Below are positions 22,877 through 30,685 of a stretch of 48,743 nt of DNA, piece by piece; position 1 is the first letter of the stretch; the number at the start of each line of letters is the position of its first letter. The translations under genes and the position numbers were made by a program. The DNA lies in assembly GCA_035547775.1 (NCBI GenBank), contig DASZUC010000033.1, positions 1 to 48,743 of the forward strand, given 5' to 3'. The notes beneath the pieces are model-generated. The model saw only the letters and a program-made list of their open reading frames with translations. It was not told the origin of the DNA and did not search any database. The DNA is from DASZUC01 sp035547775. Its GTDB lineage: Bacteria > Patescibacteriota > Saccharimonadia > Saccharimonadales > UBA4665.

Positions 22877-24679
22877 ATGGCTAAAGATGACAGCTTAACA
22901 ACACTTCAACAACTGCGCGCTATTTGGGGTGTGGCTGTTTTAAGTTTTCAAACTGCACCCGGTGCGGTGGTCTTCAAATTACTCGGCTCAGTCATTAATG
23001 CCCTCCTGCCAATTGCTACCACCTACTTTGCTGCTCGCACCACCACTGCCCTGGCCGCTGCTTACAACGGGCAGACTAACGCGAAGTCACAAGTTATTCT
23101 CTACGTGATCCTAACAGCCGTTTTTGGCCTGATCATGACAGCTTGGAGCAGTCTTGATAATTATGTGCAGGCTAAGATGCGCTATGTAGTAGAGACCCGG
23201 GTGAGCAACCGAATGTTTGAGCATTTTTTGTCGCTAGAATTCTGGCGTTACGACGATAAGCGTACTGCCGATTTATACGACCGTGCTCAGAAGTTCGCTC
23301 AATTCTTCTCGTGGATTTTCGATCGCATCGCCACCATCATTTCCCAGCTCATTGGCGTAGTTAGCGCCATTGTTGCCTTAGTCTTCGTGAACGGCGGCAT
23401 TGCTGCTTTTATTTTAATTGCAGTTGCCCCGGGTATTTATGTGCAGTTCAAACTTTCGCGTCGTCAAATTAAACACTGGAATGAAAACGTTGAGGTTCGT
23501 CGCTCACTCAACCTCATCGAATGGAACATGTTGCAACCACGACTCATCAGTGAGCTGCGACTGTACGGCATGGTTAACTATCTACTCCGTTTGCGCACCA
23601 ACTTACGTGATCGTGACGAGAAAAAGCGGATCGAAATTGAGCGCGACACCGTGCCCCTCACGCTGCTTTCCAATGTGCTCGAAGCCGGAGCCGAAGTAGC
23701 CGCTCTTATTTGGATCAGTCTACAGATCATCGCTCGCAAGCAGCCACTTGGCCAATTCCTTTACGTGCAACAAATGGTAGCTCGCGCCATTAGCAGTGCC
23801 TCCAGTGTGGTTTCGACCATTAGCAGCATTGATGAAGACGTTGCCAACTTGTTCGACTACGAGCAATTTATGAAGTTACCTGTTCGCCAAGAGGGTCACA
23901 AAATCCTCACTGAAGCACCCGCAGCAATTACACTGCACGATGTATCATTCCATTATCCCGGTGATAAGTCGCCAGAGGTTTTGCATCACATTAGCCTCGA
24001 AATTAAACGCCATCAGCATGTCGCCATCGTTGGCGAAAATGGCGCCGGCAAAACCACTCTCATTAAGTTGCTGACTGGTTTATACCATCCAACCAGCGGC
24101 GAGTTATTGCTTGACGAAACGCCCATGCAAACAATTGATGTAACGTCGTGGCATCAGCAGCTTGGGGTGCTGCAGCAAGAGTTTATTTACTACGGTTTTG
24201 CGACCGCCCGCGACAATGTGCGTTATGGCCACGTAGATTTGCCTTATGACGAGCAAAAACTAGCCCAAGCTTTAGAAGATGCCGAAGCCACCGACTTCGT
24301 GCACAAGCTACCCAAAGGCTTGGATTCCTATGTGAATAACTGGATGGAGGATGACGAGGGCAACAAAGGTGTCGATCTATCGGGTGGCCAATGGCAACGC
24401 TTGGCACTGGCTCGCAATTTTTACCGCAATGCACCAGTTATCATTCTGGATGAACCAACTTCTGCAATTGACGCTTTAGCCGAAGCGCGTATTTTCAAGC
24501 GCTTGTTTGAAGGCCGTGATCGCACTGTCATAACCATTAGTCACCGTTTATCCACCATCAAAAAGGCCGACATCATTTATATGCTCAAGGATGGCAAGGT
24601 CGTGGAAAGTGGCACCCACGATGAGTTGATCGCCAAAAAAGGTGCTTTCTACAAAATGTTTGAAGCGCAATTGCATTAG
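22877..24679 (+). CDS. ABC exporter, fused permease and ATPase
   Basis: A 600-aa half-transporter of the ABCB/MsbA type. The N-terminal domain has five or six membrane helices (about 20-320) and the C-terminal ATPase has Walker A GENGAGKTT near 387-395, the signature LSGGQWQRLALAR near 500, Walker B VIILDEPTSAID near 522 and the H-loop ISHR. It would work as a homodimer, because no partner half is adjacent. Substrate unknown; the insertion MEDDEGNKGVDLSGG before the signature is seen in some exporters of Gram-positive-type bacteria. TATCAT (22865-22870) lies 6 nt before the ATG. Confidence 0.88.
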   Translation: MAKDDSLTTLQQLRAIWGVAVLSFQTAPGAVVFKLLGSVINALLPIATTYFAARTTTALAAAYNGQTNAKSQVILYVILTAVFGLIMTAWSSLDNYVQAKMRYVVETRVSNRMFEHFLSLEFWRYDDKRTADLYDRAQKFAQFFSWIFDRIATIISQLIGVVSAIVALVFVNGGIAAFILIAVAPGIYVQFKLSRRQIKHWNENVEVRRSLNLIEWNMLQPRLISELRLYGMVNYLLRLRTNLRDRDEKKRIEIERDTVPLTLLSNVLEAGAEVAALIWISLQIIARKQPLGQFLYVQQMVARAISSASSVVSTISSIDEDVANLFDYEQFMKLPVRQEGHKILTEAPAAITLHDVSFHYPGDKSPEVLHHISLEIKRHQHVAIVGENGAGKTTLIKLLTGLYHPTSGELLLDETPMQTIDVTSWHQQLGVLQQEFIYYGFATARDNVRYGHVDLPYDEQKLAQALEDAEATDFVHKLPKGLDSYVNNWMEDDEGNKGVDLSGGQWQRLALARNFYRNAPVIILDEPTSAIDALAEARIFKRLFEGRDRTVITISHRLSTIKKADIIYMLKDGKVVESGTHDELIAKKGAFYKMFEAQLH

Positions 24680-24800
24680 CTGATCTGCAGACGCAAAGTC
24701 ACTATTATAGCGCAGCTTAGCAAGCATTTTTCTAACGGACAGGACCGCCCGAAAAGTCTACAGTAGAGCCTGCAATAGTAATCTAAATAAGGAGGTAGCT

Positions 24801-25001
24801 ATGGCAGGAACCAGCAACCGTGGTTTTGCTTCAATGGACCCCGATCGACAACGTGAAATCGCCAGCGAAGGTGGCAAGGCCAGTGGCGGTAACTTCGCCA
24901 ATGATCCGCAACGCGCCAGTGAAGCCGGCAAAAAGGGTGCGGCGGCTCAGCCAACTGAAGCCAAAGCCCGAGGCGGACAGAACAGTCATCGTAATCGATA
25001 G
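24801..25001 (+). CDS. KGG-repeat stress protein (YciG/GsiB-like)
   Basis: 66 aa, highly hydrophilic, with the KGG-type repeats EIASEGGKASGGNFANDP and ASEAGKKGAAAQ. Members of the family (YciG of E. coli, GsiB of B. subtilis) are general-stress proteins, thought to behave like disordered desiccation protectants. A strong AAGGAGG site lies 5 nt before ATG. It sits with the DUF6496-type gene downstream, with a hairpin between. Confidence 0.85.
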   Translation: MAGTSNRGFASMDPDRQREIASEGGKASGGNFANDPQRASEAGKKGAAAQPTEAKARGGQNSHRNR

Positions 25002-25020
25002 GCCCGTCCGCACGTTATCA

Positions 25021-25056
25021 GCCACCGCAGTTCTCGCCCGTGAGGAATGCGGTGGC
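25021..25056 (+). other. Hairpin between the two small stress genes
   Basis: GCCACCGCA (25021-25029) pairs with TGCGGTGGC (25048-25056), with further pairing TTCTC/GAGGAA inside. No T tract follows, so it is more likely an mRNA stabiliser or processing site than a terminator. Confidence 0.5.
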
Positions 25057-25088
25057 TTAGTAGATAGAGCTAAAGAAAGGAAATAGTC

Positions 25089-25238
25089 ATGGCCAAATAT
25101 GGTAAGAAAGCCCAAGAAGAAGTCGAAAAGACTATGCACGAACACAAGCATGAGGGTAAGTTTCAAAGCCGTCAGCAAGCCATTGCCGTGGGCTTAAGCA
25201 AAGCCCGCCAGCAAGGCGGTAAGGTACCTAAGCACTAG
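25089..25238 (+). CDS. DUF6496-like small basic protein
   Basis: A 49-aa protein starting MAKYGKKAQEEVEKTMHEHK and ending QAIAVGLSKARQQGGKVPKH, matching the short DUF6496 pattern of MxKYGKKA...SRxQAIAIGLSxAR. It is rich in Lys and His. The start is supported by AAAGGA 7 nt upstream. Function unknown; homologues often occur near KGG-repeat stress genes, as here. Its stop overlaps the convergent gene at 25228 by 11 nt. Confidence 0.75.
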   Translation: MAKYGKKAQEEVEKTMHEHKHEGKFQSRQQAIAVGLSKARQQGGKVPKH

Positions 25239-25473
25239 CTATCATGCCAATGTACCAAGCAGTATTGTGCGGCTCCCCCCACCGTGCCTCAATGGCCAAG
25301 CGTCGCTGATCACTTGAAGCATACTGCTCTTGCATCGGCAGGTTCAGTCGGCTTGCCAGACGGTCAAACTCGTCAAAAATGACCGCTTCGGCCGCTTGTA
25401 TGACATCTTGGCCGGCCAAAAAACCTTCCAAAATCTCCTGTCCAGCTTCACTGTACTGCACTTTTTCTGTCAT
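25228..25473 (-). CDS. Small unknown soluble protein
   Basis: 81 aa, acidic, MTEKVQYSEAGQEILEGFL..., no recognised motif. It is convergent with the DUF6496-like gene with an 11-nt overlap. A CATAAT box about 21 nt upstream could be its promoter; the leader holds a small hairpin (CCCGC/GCGGG). Coding status is probable, not certain. Confidence 0.5.
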   Translation of the reverse strand: MTEKVQYSEAGQEILEGFLAGQDVIQAAEAVIFDEFDRLASRLNLPMQEQYASSDQRRLAIEARWGEPHNTAWYIGMIASA

Positions 25474-25546
25474 GTTCGTTTGTCCCGCCCAATTATGCGG
25501 GCATCCTATCTATGGTTTACTCTCACCAATGACCGTTGTCAATAGG

Positions 25547-26059
25547 TCAATGTTTGTGATGCTTACCAGCATCGCCAGTTTTTGGCCGCTGCAGCCAAAG
25601 CACGAGCAAACAGACCAGCGCACTGGCACTGACAATCAAATCTTGAGCACGAGTAATCTGCGTCCACAAGGCCGCATCGACAATGTTATGACTTAAGCCC
25701 GGCGACAGCAGCGGTACCACCAGTAAGGCGCCAACAATACCCACACCGAGTGCCGGCAAGATATTGAGGACCAGCCGCGGCGCACCGCGCACCGTTCGAA
25801 TCATAAAAATAGTGGTTAGTAACACTGGGAACAGCAGCAAAACCAAGCGGAGGTTCCGATCGCTAACCGTTAGTGGCTGGGCGGTCACTCGGTTATTGGC
25901 CAAGAAGCTAAAGAAAGAACTGGCATCTTTGCCCACAAACTGCGTCAGTACATCGCCCAAACAGAGACTTAAAAAGACGAGCGTAGCATTAACCCGCAGG
26001 GCAAGCAGTAGAACAACCGGTATGAAAAGGATTAAAGCCAGAATGAGCGCGGGCGACAT
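25547..26059 (-). CDS. Four-helix membrane protein
   Basis: 170 aa with about four hydrophobic helices (ALILALILFIPVVLLLALRV; LRLVLLLFPVLLTTIFMI; ILPALGVGIVGALLVVPLL; DLIVSASALVCLLVLWL) and a His/Lys-rich C-terminus. Family not recognised; CvpA-like or colicin-V-like proteins have similar layouts. Start at MSPALILALILF because TATATT (26066-26071) lies 6 nt upstream and the longer frame would run through the divergent gene's start. Confidence 0.65.
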   Translation of the reverse strand: MSPALILALILFIPVVLLLALRVNATLVFLSLCLGDVLTQFVGKDASSFFSFLANNRVTAQPLTVSDRNLRLVLLLFPVLLTTIFMIRTVRGAPRLVLNILPALGVGIVGALLVVPLLSPGLSHNIVDAALWTQITRAQDLIVSASALVCLLVLWLQRPKTGDAGKHHKH

Positions 26060-26065
26060 ATGCCT

Positions 26066-26121
26066 AATATACCATGAAAGCACGAGCGTTATGCGCTTCT
26101 CTAAAACGCTAATGCTATAGT
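26066..26121. promoter_or_regulatory. Divergent leaderless promoter pair
   Basis: Minus strand: TATATT at 26066-26071, 6 nt before the ATG at 26059. Plus strand: TATAGT at 26116-26121, 6 nt before the ATG at 26128. Both genes lack ribosome-binding sites, and the whole regulatory region is only 68 nt long. Confidence 0.55.
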
Positions 26122-26127
26122 GGGGTA

Positions 26128-26583
26128 ATGAATCTGCGCACGCTCGACCTGCAGTTGATTGCCCTGGTACGTCGCTGGTATATACCGCTCGCCCGTCTGG
26201 CAATCTTTATTGTGTACTTCTGGTTTGGAATTTTGAAGCTGTTTAACCTCAGTCCAGCCGGTCCACTGGCTGCCGCCCTGACAGCTAAAACCATTGGACT
26301 AGCCCATTACAGCTTGGCCTTTCACATCTTAGCTGTTTACGAATGCGTCATCGGCGTGATGTTCTTGTTTCCGAAGCTGACTCGAGTTGTCATCCCCTTG
26401 CTGCTGATTCACATCGTTATTGTCTGCTCGCCGTTACTACTCGTGCCCCATTTAGCCTGGCAGCACCCCTTTGTGCCAACACTAGAAGGTCAATACATCA
26501 TCAAAAACGTGGCGATTGTGGCACTGGCTATTGGTCTAGCCGCCCACACGATGCCCTTACAGGCCAAAGCGAAACGACGCTAA
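26128..26583 (+). CDS. DoxX-like membrane protein
   Basis: 151 aa with four membrane helices. ARLAIFIVYFWFGILKLF followed by an N-rich turn, and LAVYECVIGVMFLFPKLTRV, fit the DoxX/SURF4-like fold. Members are linked to thiosulfate oxidation or redox protection in some bacteria, but most are unassigned. The end overlaps the convergent ATP-grasp gene by 4 nt. Confidence 0.65.
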   Translation: MNLRTLDLQLIALVRRWYIPLARLAIFIVYFWFGILKLFNLSPAGPLAAALTAKTIGLAHYSLAFHILAVYECVIGVMFLFPKLTRVVIPLLLIHIVIVCSPLLLVPHLAWQHPFVPTLEGQYIIKNVAIVALAIGLAAHTMPLQAKAKRR

Positions 26584-27482
26584 GCGCCGATTTTATCCTT
26601 ACGGCGGCCGCCCTTAGCAACCAGTTCGGCATAATCGATAATCTTGGCAGCGACGTTGTGACTAGTCACTTTTTCAATCTTGAAACCGGGGCTAGAGTTC
26701 ACTTCAAGCACCAACGGCCCACGCTCACTGCGCATCATGTCAACGCCAGCAATTGGCAAACCCATGGCTTTGGCAGCGCGCTGAGCAGTTTTGCGCTCTT
26801 CGTCGGTTAATTTCACGGGAATACCTTCGCCACCTTGGGCAATATTTGATCGAAAGTCATCATCGAGGCTTTGGCGCAACATGCTGGCCACAACCTTACC
26901 ATTCACCACAAAGACACGAATGTCCACGCCGGCACTTTCGGCCACAAATTCTTGGACCACAAAGCTCACGCCTTCCACATAAAAGGCCTGCATCACAGCC
27001 TTAGCCGCTTTACGAGTTTCGGCGAGCACCACACCGTTACCACGGGTACCACGAGCCACTTTGATAATTACTGGGGCGCCACCGACTTGTTCGAGCACGT
27101 CGTCGAGGTCGGCTGCTTCACGAGCAAACACTGTTTTTGGAATGCCGATGCCGGCTTTAGCCAACAGCTGAATGCTGCGCAATTTGTCACGCGAGCGAAC
27201 AATGGCTAATGAGCTGGTTACGGTTGGCACGTTACGCATTTCGAATTGTCGCACAATTGAGGAGCCATAACCCGTCAGCCGGGCCGAAATACGAGGAATA
27301 ATCACGTCAACATCTTTCAGCTCTTCACCGTTGTAGCGAATAACTGGATTGCCGCGTTCGGCCGTAATGTAACATTTGGAGTAGTTGATAATTTGGACGT
27401 TGTGACCGCGCGCCAAAGCCTCCTCCTTGAGACGTTTGGTGGAGTAGTTGCCCGGGCCTTTGGATAAAATTGCAATATTCAT
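26580..27482 (-). CDS. RimK-like ATP-grasp ligase
   Basis: A 300-aa ATP-grasp enzyme of the RimK/LysX family, which add glutamate or similar amino acids to a protein or carrier. Visible features: N-terminal pre-ATP domain (MNIAILSKGPGNYSTKRL), the P-loop-like PVIIKVARGTRGNGVVLAE, the lid VQEFVAESAGVDIRVFVV, and the metal-binding end VDMMRSERGPLVLEVNSSPG with E and N. Start ATG at 27482 with AAGG 8 nt upstream; a GTG at 27500 is the alternative. It overlaps nothing but follows the retropepsin-like gene closely, as in known rimK-rimB loci. Confidence 0.85.
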   Translation of the reverse strand: MNIAILSKGPGNYSTKRLKEEALARGHNVQIINYSKCYITAERGNPVIRYNGEELKDVDVIIPRISARLTGYGSSIVRQFEMRNVPTVTSSLAIVRSRDKLRSIQLLAKAGIGIPKTVFAREAADLDDVLEQVGGAPVIIKVARGTRGNGVVLAETRKAAKAVMQAFYVEGVSFVVQEFVAESAGVDIRVFVVNGKVVASMLRQSLDDDFRSNIAQGGEGIPVKLTDEERKTAQRAAKAMGLPIAGVDMMRSERGPLVLEVNSSPGFKIEKVTSHNVAAKIIDYAELVAKGGRRKDKIGA

Positions 27483-27492
27483 AGTGCGTACC

Positions 27493-27933
27493 TTACTCAC
27501 TCTTCTGGTTTACGTCAACCAAAAAACCATGGATTCGTAAGAAATTCCGGCCAATCAGCATCGGAAATTTCATAGAACCACGATTCGTTAGGGTAATAGT
27601 AATAGGATAGTTTTTGCCTAAAATACCGATTTCGGTATTGATGGCATAGCGTCGAGCAGTCATTCCGTTTGAGCTGGTAACTCGTCGTCGATGATAGGTG
27701 GCGACTTCAAGGGTGTGGTCTTTACTGCCTAGTGGTGAAAAGCGCAGCCGGCGTTCGCCGTTCTCTAGTTTCACTTCGCGAATTTGCGTGGCATGCAGCG
27801 CGCCAGAATAGGCACCCGTGTCAATTTTGGCCCGTACGCCTTCAATACCAAACAGTGGTAAATCGACGTCTAGCGCCCGACCGACCGTGGTTGGTACTTC
27901 TGCTTTCTTAAATGAAGACCAGGTAAATTTCAC
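27493..27933 (-). CDS. RimB-like retropepsin (ATP-dependent zinc protease family)
   Basis: 146 aa, Pfam family formerly called Zn_protease (PF05618), now known as retropepsin-like proteases that cleave the amino-acid tails added by RimK. The catalytic motif KIDTGAYSGALHA is at about 36-48, and PMLIGRNFL near the end is the second conserved segment. Starts at GTG, with AAGGAG 11 nt upstream and a good promoter. It precedes the RimK-like gene, so the pair may add and remove a C-terminal amino acid tag on a target. The target is not known here. Confidence 0.82.
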   Translation of the reverse strand: MKFTWSSFKKAEVPTTVGRALDVDLPLFGIEGVRAKIDTGAYSGALHATQIREVKLENGERRLRFSPLGSKDHTLEVATYHRRRVTSSNGMTARRYAINTEIGILGKNYPITITLTNRGSMKFPMLIGRNFLRIHGFLVDVNQKSE

Positions 27934-27977
27934 GAGTTATATTGCTCCTTACCGTGGCAATTGTTGAGAACCTCTAA

Positions 27978-28006
27978 ATTATACCATATAAATCATATTT
28001 ATACAA
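27978..28006 (-). promoter_or_regulatory. Promoter of the retropepsin-ATP-grasp operon
   Basis: On the minus strand TTGTAT (28001-28006), a 17-nt spacer and a perfect TATAAT (27978-27983). Leader of about 38 nt with AAGGAG. Confidence 0.65.
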
Positions 28007-28017
28007 TACTCTTACCC

Positions 28018-28134
28018 CTACGCATTAGCGTGTAGGACACGAGTGTAGACTAAGTAAATTGCCAGCAAAACTAAGAGTAAAACCGTCAATAACAGAGGTA
28101 TAAAACCAGTTTGGTTTATTGGGGTGCGTTTCAC
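28018..28134 (-). CDS. Predicted 38-aa single-pass membrane peptide
   Basis: A GTG-initiated frame encoding a basic, polar start (MKRTPINQTGF) and one strongly hydrophobic helix (IPLLLTVLLLVLLAIYLVYT), ending RVLHANA. This is a typical small membrane protein. An AATAAT box ends 8 nt before the GTG. It fills most of an otherwise empty 240-nt gap. Coding status rests on the sequence pattern only. Confidence 0.45.
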   Translation of the reverse strand: MKRTPINQTGFIPLLLTVLLLVLLAIYLVYTRVLHANA

Positions 28135-28174
28135 TGCTACCCATTATTGCCATAACCAGTATGGAGTGCAAGTC

Positions 28175-29560
28175 TTAGGCGGCCAGAATATGATCAGCGA
28201 TCGTACGATGATCAGATCGACTGAGGTCGAGTTTACCGGCCAATAGCAAATCGAGATCGGCCTGGGTGTGTACATTACGCAAGCATTCCCAAACGCTTTG
28301 CTTGCCATTGAACATCGCCAGATCTTTGGTGTAAATCAAGCCTGACTGTTGGGTGTCGGTACCGCGAAAGAGACGCATTTCTTGCAGCATGGCGTTGCGC
28401 TGTGACTTACCAAGACTATCGTCAACACTCTCAAGAGGACGACCCTTGGCCATCAGTAAGGACTTAAAGCGCCAATGGATTTCGTGAGCAGCTTTTAGAT
28501 CACGTGGCTCATGACCATCAAGACCGTAGACCAAGCCTGCCAATAAGTAATATTCGTCGCTGTGAGCATCTTCGCCCCCACTATAGGCAGTTTCAAAAGC
28601 CATACCCAGTGCCTCTTCAAAGTCCAGGTAGCCATCTTGGCCATAGGCAGCACTCAAATAACCGGCTTTTTCGGCGTTGATCGAACGCAAAGTGTGAACA
28701 CCAAGTTCATGCACGACCACTTGGTATAAGTCTTTGCCTGATTTTTCTTTACGCTTCATGCCAACTTCTATTTGCTTCTTGTGGGCTGAAACCGAAACAA
28801 CAGAGGCGTTTTCGGTTAATACGACTTGCCAGCCGAGCTCGTGACCGCCGAGCTGTTGCAGCACAACATTAAGGGCGTCGCGGACTTCTTCATTGGCATA
28901 AATTTTCTCTGGGTCAATATGTGCCATTAACGGATCGAAACGCTCACGAACTAAGGCACCGACGCGAGCCATGGTTTCGGTATCGGGCTGGACTATTTCG
29001 TAATTTGACTCGCCGATTGGGCCCAAGAGTGCACTCAATTCATCGGCAATTTCTTTGTTGATACCAGTTATTTGGGCTTGTTCAATCAGTGGTAAAAGTT
29101 TGGCGTGCGCAATGGCGTTGAATACGTCCTGCTCGGGCTTGCCATACAAACCTTCCGAGGCCAGCTTAAACCAGTCGCGACTTTCAGCTCGCTCGGTTTC
29201 GGTTTTGCTGGTATCGTTCATCTCTTTAGCGGCTTTGAGCAGAAACAATTCGCTGGCGCGATACTCAATAGCATCAAAGAGCGCACTAACTTTTAGCGAT
29301 TCGTGGCCACTCATGGTGGTTTCGAGAGCTTGCTTCATTGGGTAACCAACCCGATCGAGATTGGTATCGCTTAGCTCTGGATAATTCGGCTGCATATGAG
29401 GAATTGCGCCGGCCAGAAAAGCGGCTTTTTGTGGGGCAATATCTTCACTGCGAAAGTATTCATAACTCTGCAGACCAACAATTTCGGGCTGCGCTTCCAC
29501 AAGCTGTTCGACAGTAGACAGCGTAGCTTGTTCATGCAAATTGGGGGCAAATTCTGCCAT
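28175..29560 (-). CDS. HExxxH metallopeptidase (DUF1704/MATCAP-like)
   Basis: 461 aa. HELGVH at residues 284-289, in the context LYQVVVHELGVHTLRSINAEKAGYL, matches the HExxxH zinc motif of the DUF1704 family, whose eukaryotic members (MATCAP) are tubulin tyrosine carboxypeptidases. The following DFEEALGMAFETAY (Glu316) fits the QEGLA-like third-ligand segment. No signal peptide, so probably cytoplasmic. Bacterial members have no known substrate. TATAAT (29568-29573) lies 7 nt before the ATG. Located just downstream of dnaJ but on its own promoter. Confidence 0.7.
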   Translation of the reverse strand: MAEFAPNLHEQATLSTVEQLVEAQPEIVGLQSYEYFRSEDIAPQKAAFLAGAIPHMQPNYPELSDTNLDRVGYPMKQALETTMSGHESLKVSALFDAIEYRASELFLLKAAKEMNDTSKTETERAESRDWFKLASEGLYGKPEQDVFNAIAHAKLLPLIEQAQITGINKEIADELSALLGPIGESNYEIVQPDTETMARVGALVRERFDPLMAHIDPEKIYANEEVRDALNVVLQQLGGHELGWQVVLTENASVVSVSAHKKQIEVGMKRKEKSGKDLYQVVVHELGVHTLRSINAEKAGYLSAAYGQDGYLDFEEALGMAFETAYSGGEDAHSDEYYLLAGLVYGLDGHEPRDLKAAHEIHWRFKSLLMAKGRPLESVDDSLGKSQRNAMLQEMRLFRGTDTQQSGLIYTKDLAMFNGKQSVWECLRNVHTQADLDLLLAGKLDLSRSDHRTIADHILAA

Positions 29561-29567
29561 GGAGCAT

Positions 29568-29573
29568 ATTATA
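29568..29573 (-). promoter_or_regulatory. -10 box TATAAT for a leaderless start
   Basis: A perfect minus-strand TATAAT with a 7-nt spacer to the ATG at 29560. It lies between the peptidase gene and the dnaJ stop. Confidence 0.6.
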
Positions 29574-29590
29574 GCATAAACAGAATGATT

Positions 29591-30685
29591 TTACCAGAGT
29601 TTTTTGTGTGGTTTGTCGGCTTGAAAATCTTGCAGTAAGGCTTGCTGCTGCTTGGTTAGTTTAGTTGGGGTATCGACAATCAGCGTAATAATGTGAGCAC
29701 CACGTGAGCCGCCTTTCAAATGCGGTACTCCGTGACCCGACAACTTAAAATCGCTGCCGGATTGGGTGCCAGCTGGGACTTTCATCTGTATGGGACCGTC
29801 TACGGTGGCAACTTCGATTTCAGTACCCAACGCCGCCTCAACCATGCCAACGTGCTCTTCACTTAAGATTAAATCACCTTCGCGGGTAAACTGCTTGTGT
29901 GGCTTCACCCGAATTTGGACGTATAAATCACCCTTGGGGCCATTAGCCACCGCTTCCCCATGTTCACGCAAGCGAATGGTCGCCCCATCATCGATACCGG
30001 CCGGGATTTTCAGCTCGATAGTTTGTTTTTTGGTTTGTGTGCCACTGCCATGACAAACGGTGCAGACTTTTTCCGGTACTTTGCCACTACCGCGACATTT
30101 TGGACAGACTGTAGCTTGCTGAATATTGCCAAAAATGGTGCGCGTCACACTGACCACTTGTCCACTACCCTTACATTGATCACAGGTTTGCAGTTCATGA
30201 CCCGGCTCAACGGTGGTACCTTTGCAATGTTCACAGCTGTCGGCTAAGTTGACGTTCAGTTTAGCTTCAGTACCAAATACAGCCTCTTCAAAGCTGATTT
30301 CCACCGCGGTTTCCACGTCACGACCGCGAGCTTGGCGTGGTCGACCACCGCCCGGTGCACCGCCACCAAAAAAGCTACTAAAAATATCGCCAAGACCTAG
30401 ATCACCAAAGTCAAAATTGATGTTCTGCCCGGCACCGCCAAAACCAGCAAACGGATCGCCACCATTGCCACCAACCCCAGCGTGGCCAAATTGATCGTAG
30501 CGTTTGCGTTTATCGGCATCTTTTAGGACTTCGTAAGCCTCGTTGACCTCTTTAAATTTGGTCTCATCACCACCGCGATCCGGGTGGTGTTCGATGGCTG
30601 CTTTGCGGAAAGCTTTTTTGATTTCGTCGGCACTGGCGCTTTTGCCCACACCTAAGACTTCATAATAATCACGCTTGCCGGCCAT
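29591..30685 (-). CDS. dnaJ: Chaperone protein DnaJ
   Basis: DnaJ delivers clients to DnaK and stimulates its ATPase. The 364-aa protein has the J domain with HPD at 34-36, a Gly/Phe-rich linker (about 70-115), four zinc-binding repeats (CEHCKGTT, CDQCKGSG, CPKCRGSG, CTVCHGSG) and the C-terminal substrate-binding domains. The first zinc repeat lacks the last glycine of CxxCxGxG. The start shares one base with the preceding stop (TAATG). It lies downstream of the dnaK operon, separated by a promoter without a CIRCE site. Confidence 0.96.
   Translation of the reverse strand: MAGKRDYYEVLGVGKSASADEIKKAFRKAAIEHHPDRGGDETKFKEVNEAYEVLKDADKRKRYDQFGHAGVGGNGGDPFAGFGGAGQNINFDFGDLGLGDIFSSFFGGGAPGGGRPRQARGRDVETAVEISFEEAVFGTEAKLNVNLADSCEHCKGTTVEPGHELQTCDQCKGSGQVVSVTRTIFGNIQQATVCPKCRGSGKVPEKVCTVCHGSGTQTKKQTIELKIPAGIDDGATIRLREHGEAVANGPKGDLYVQIRVKPHKQFTREGDLILSEEHVGMVEAALGTEIEVATVDGPIQMKVPAGTQSGSDFKLSGHGVPHLKGGSRGAHIITLIVDTPTKLTKQQQALLQDFQADKPHKKLW

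Noticed and set aside
27658..27680. Another GTCATTCCG match in the retropepsin gene
   Set aside because: Single short match in conserved coding sequence with no inverted partner.
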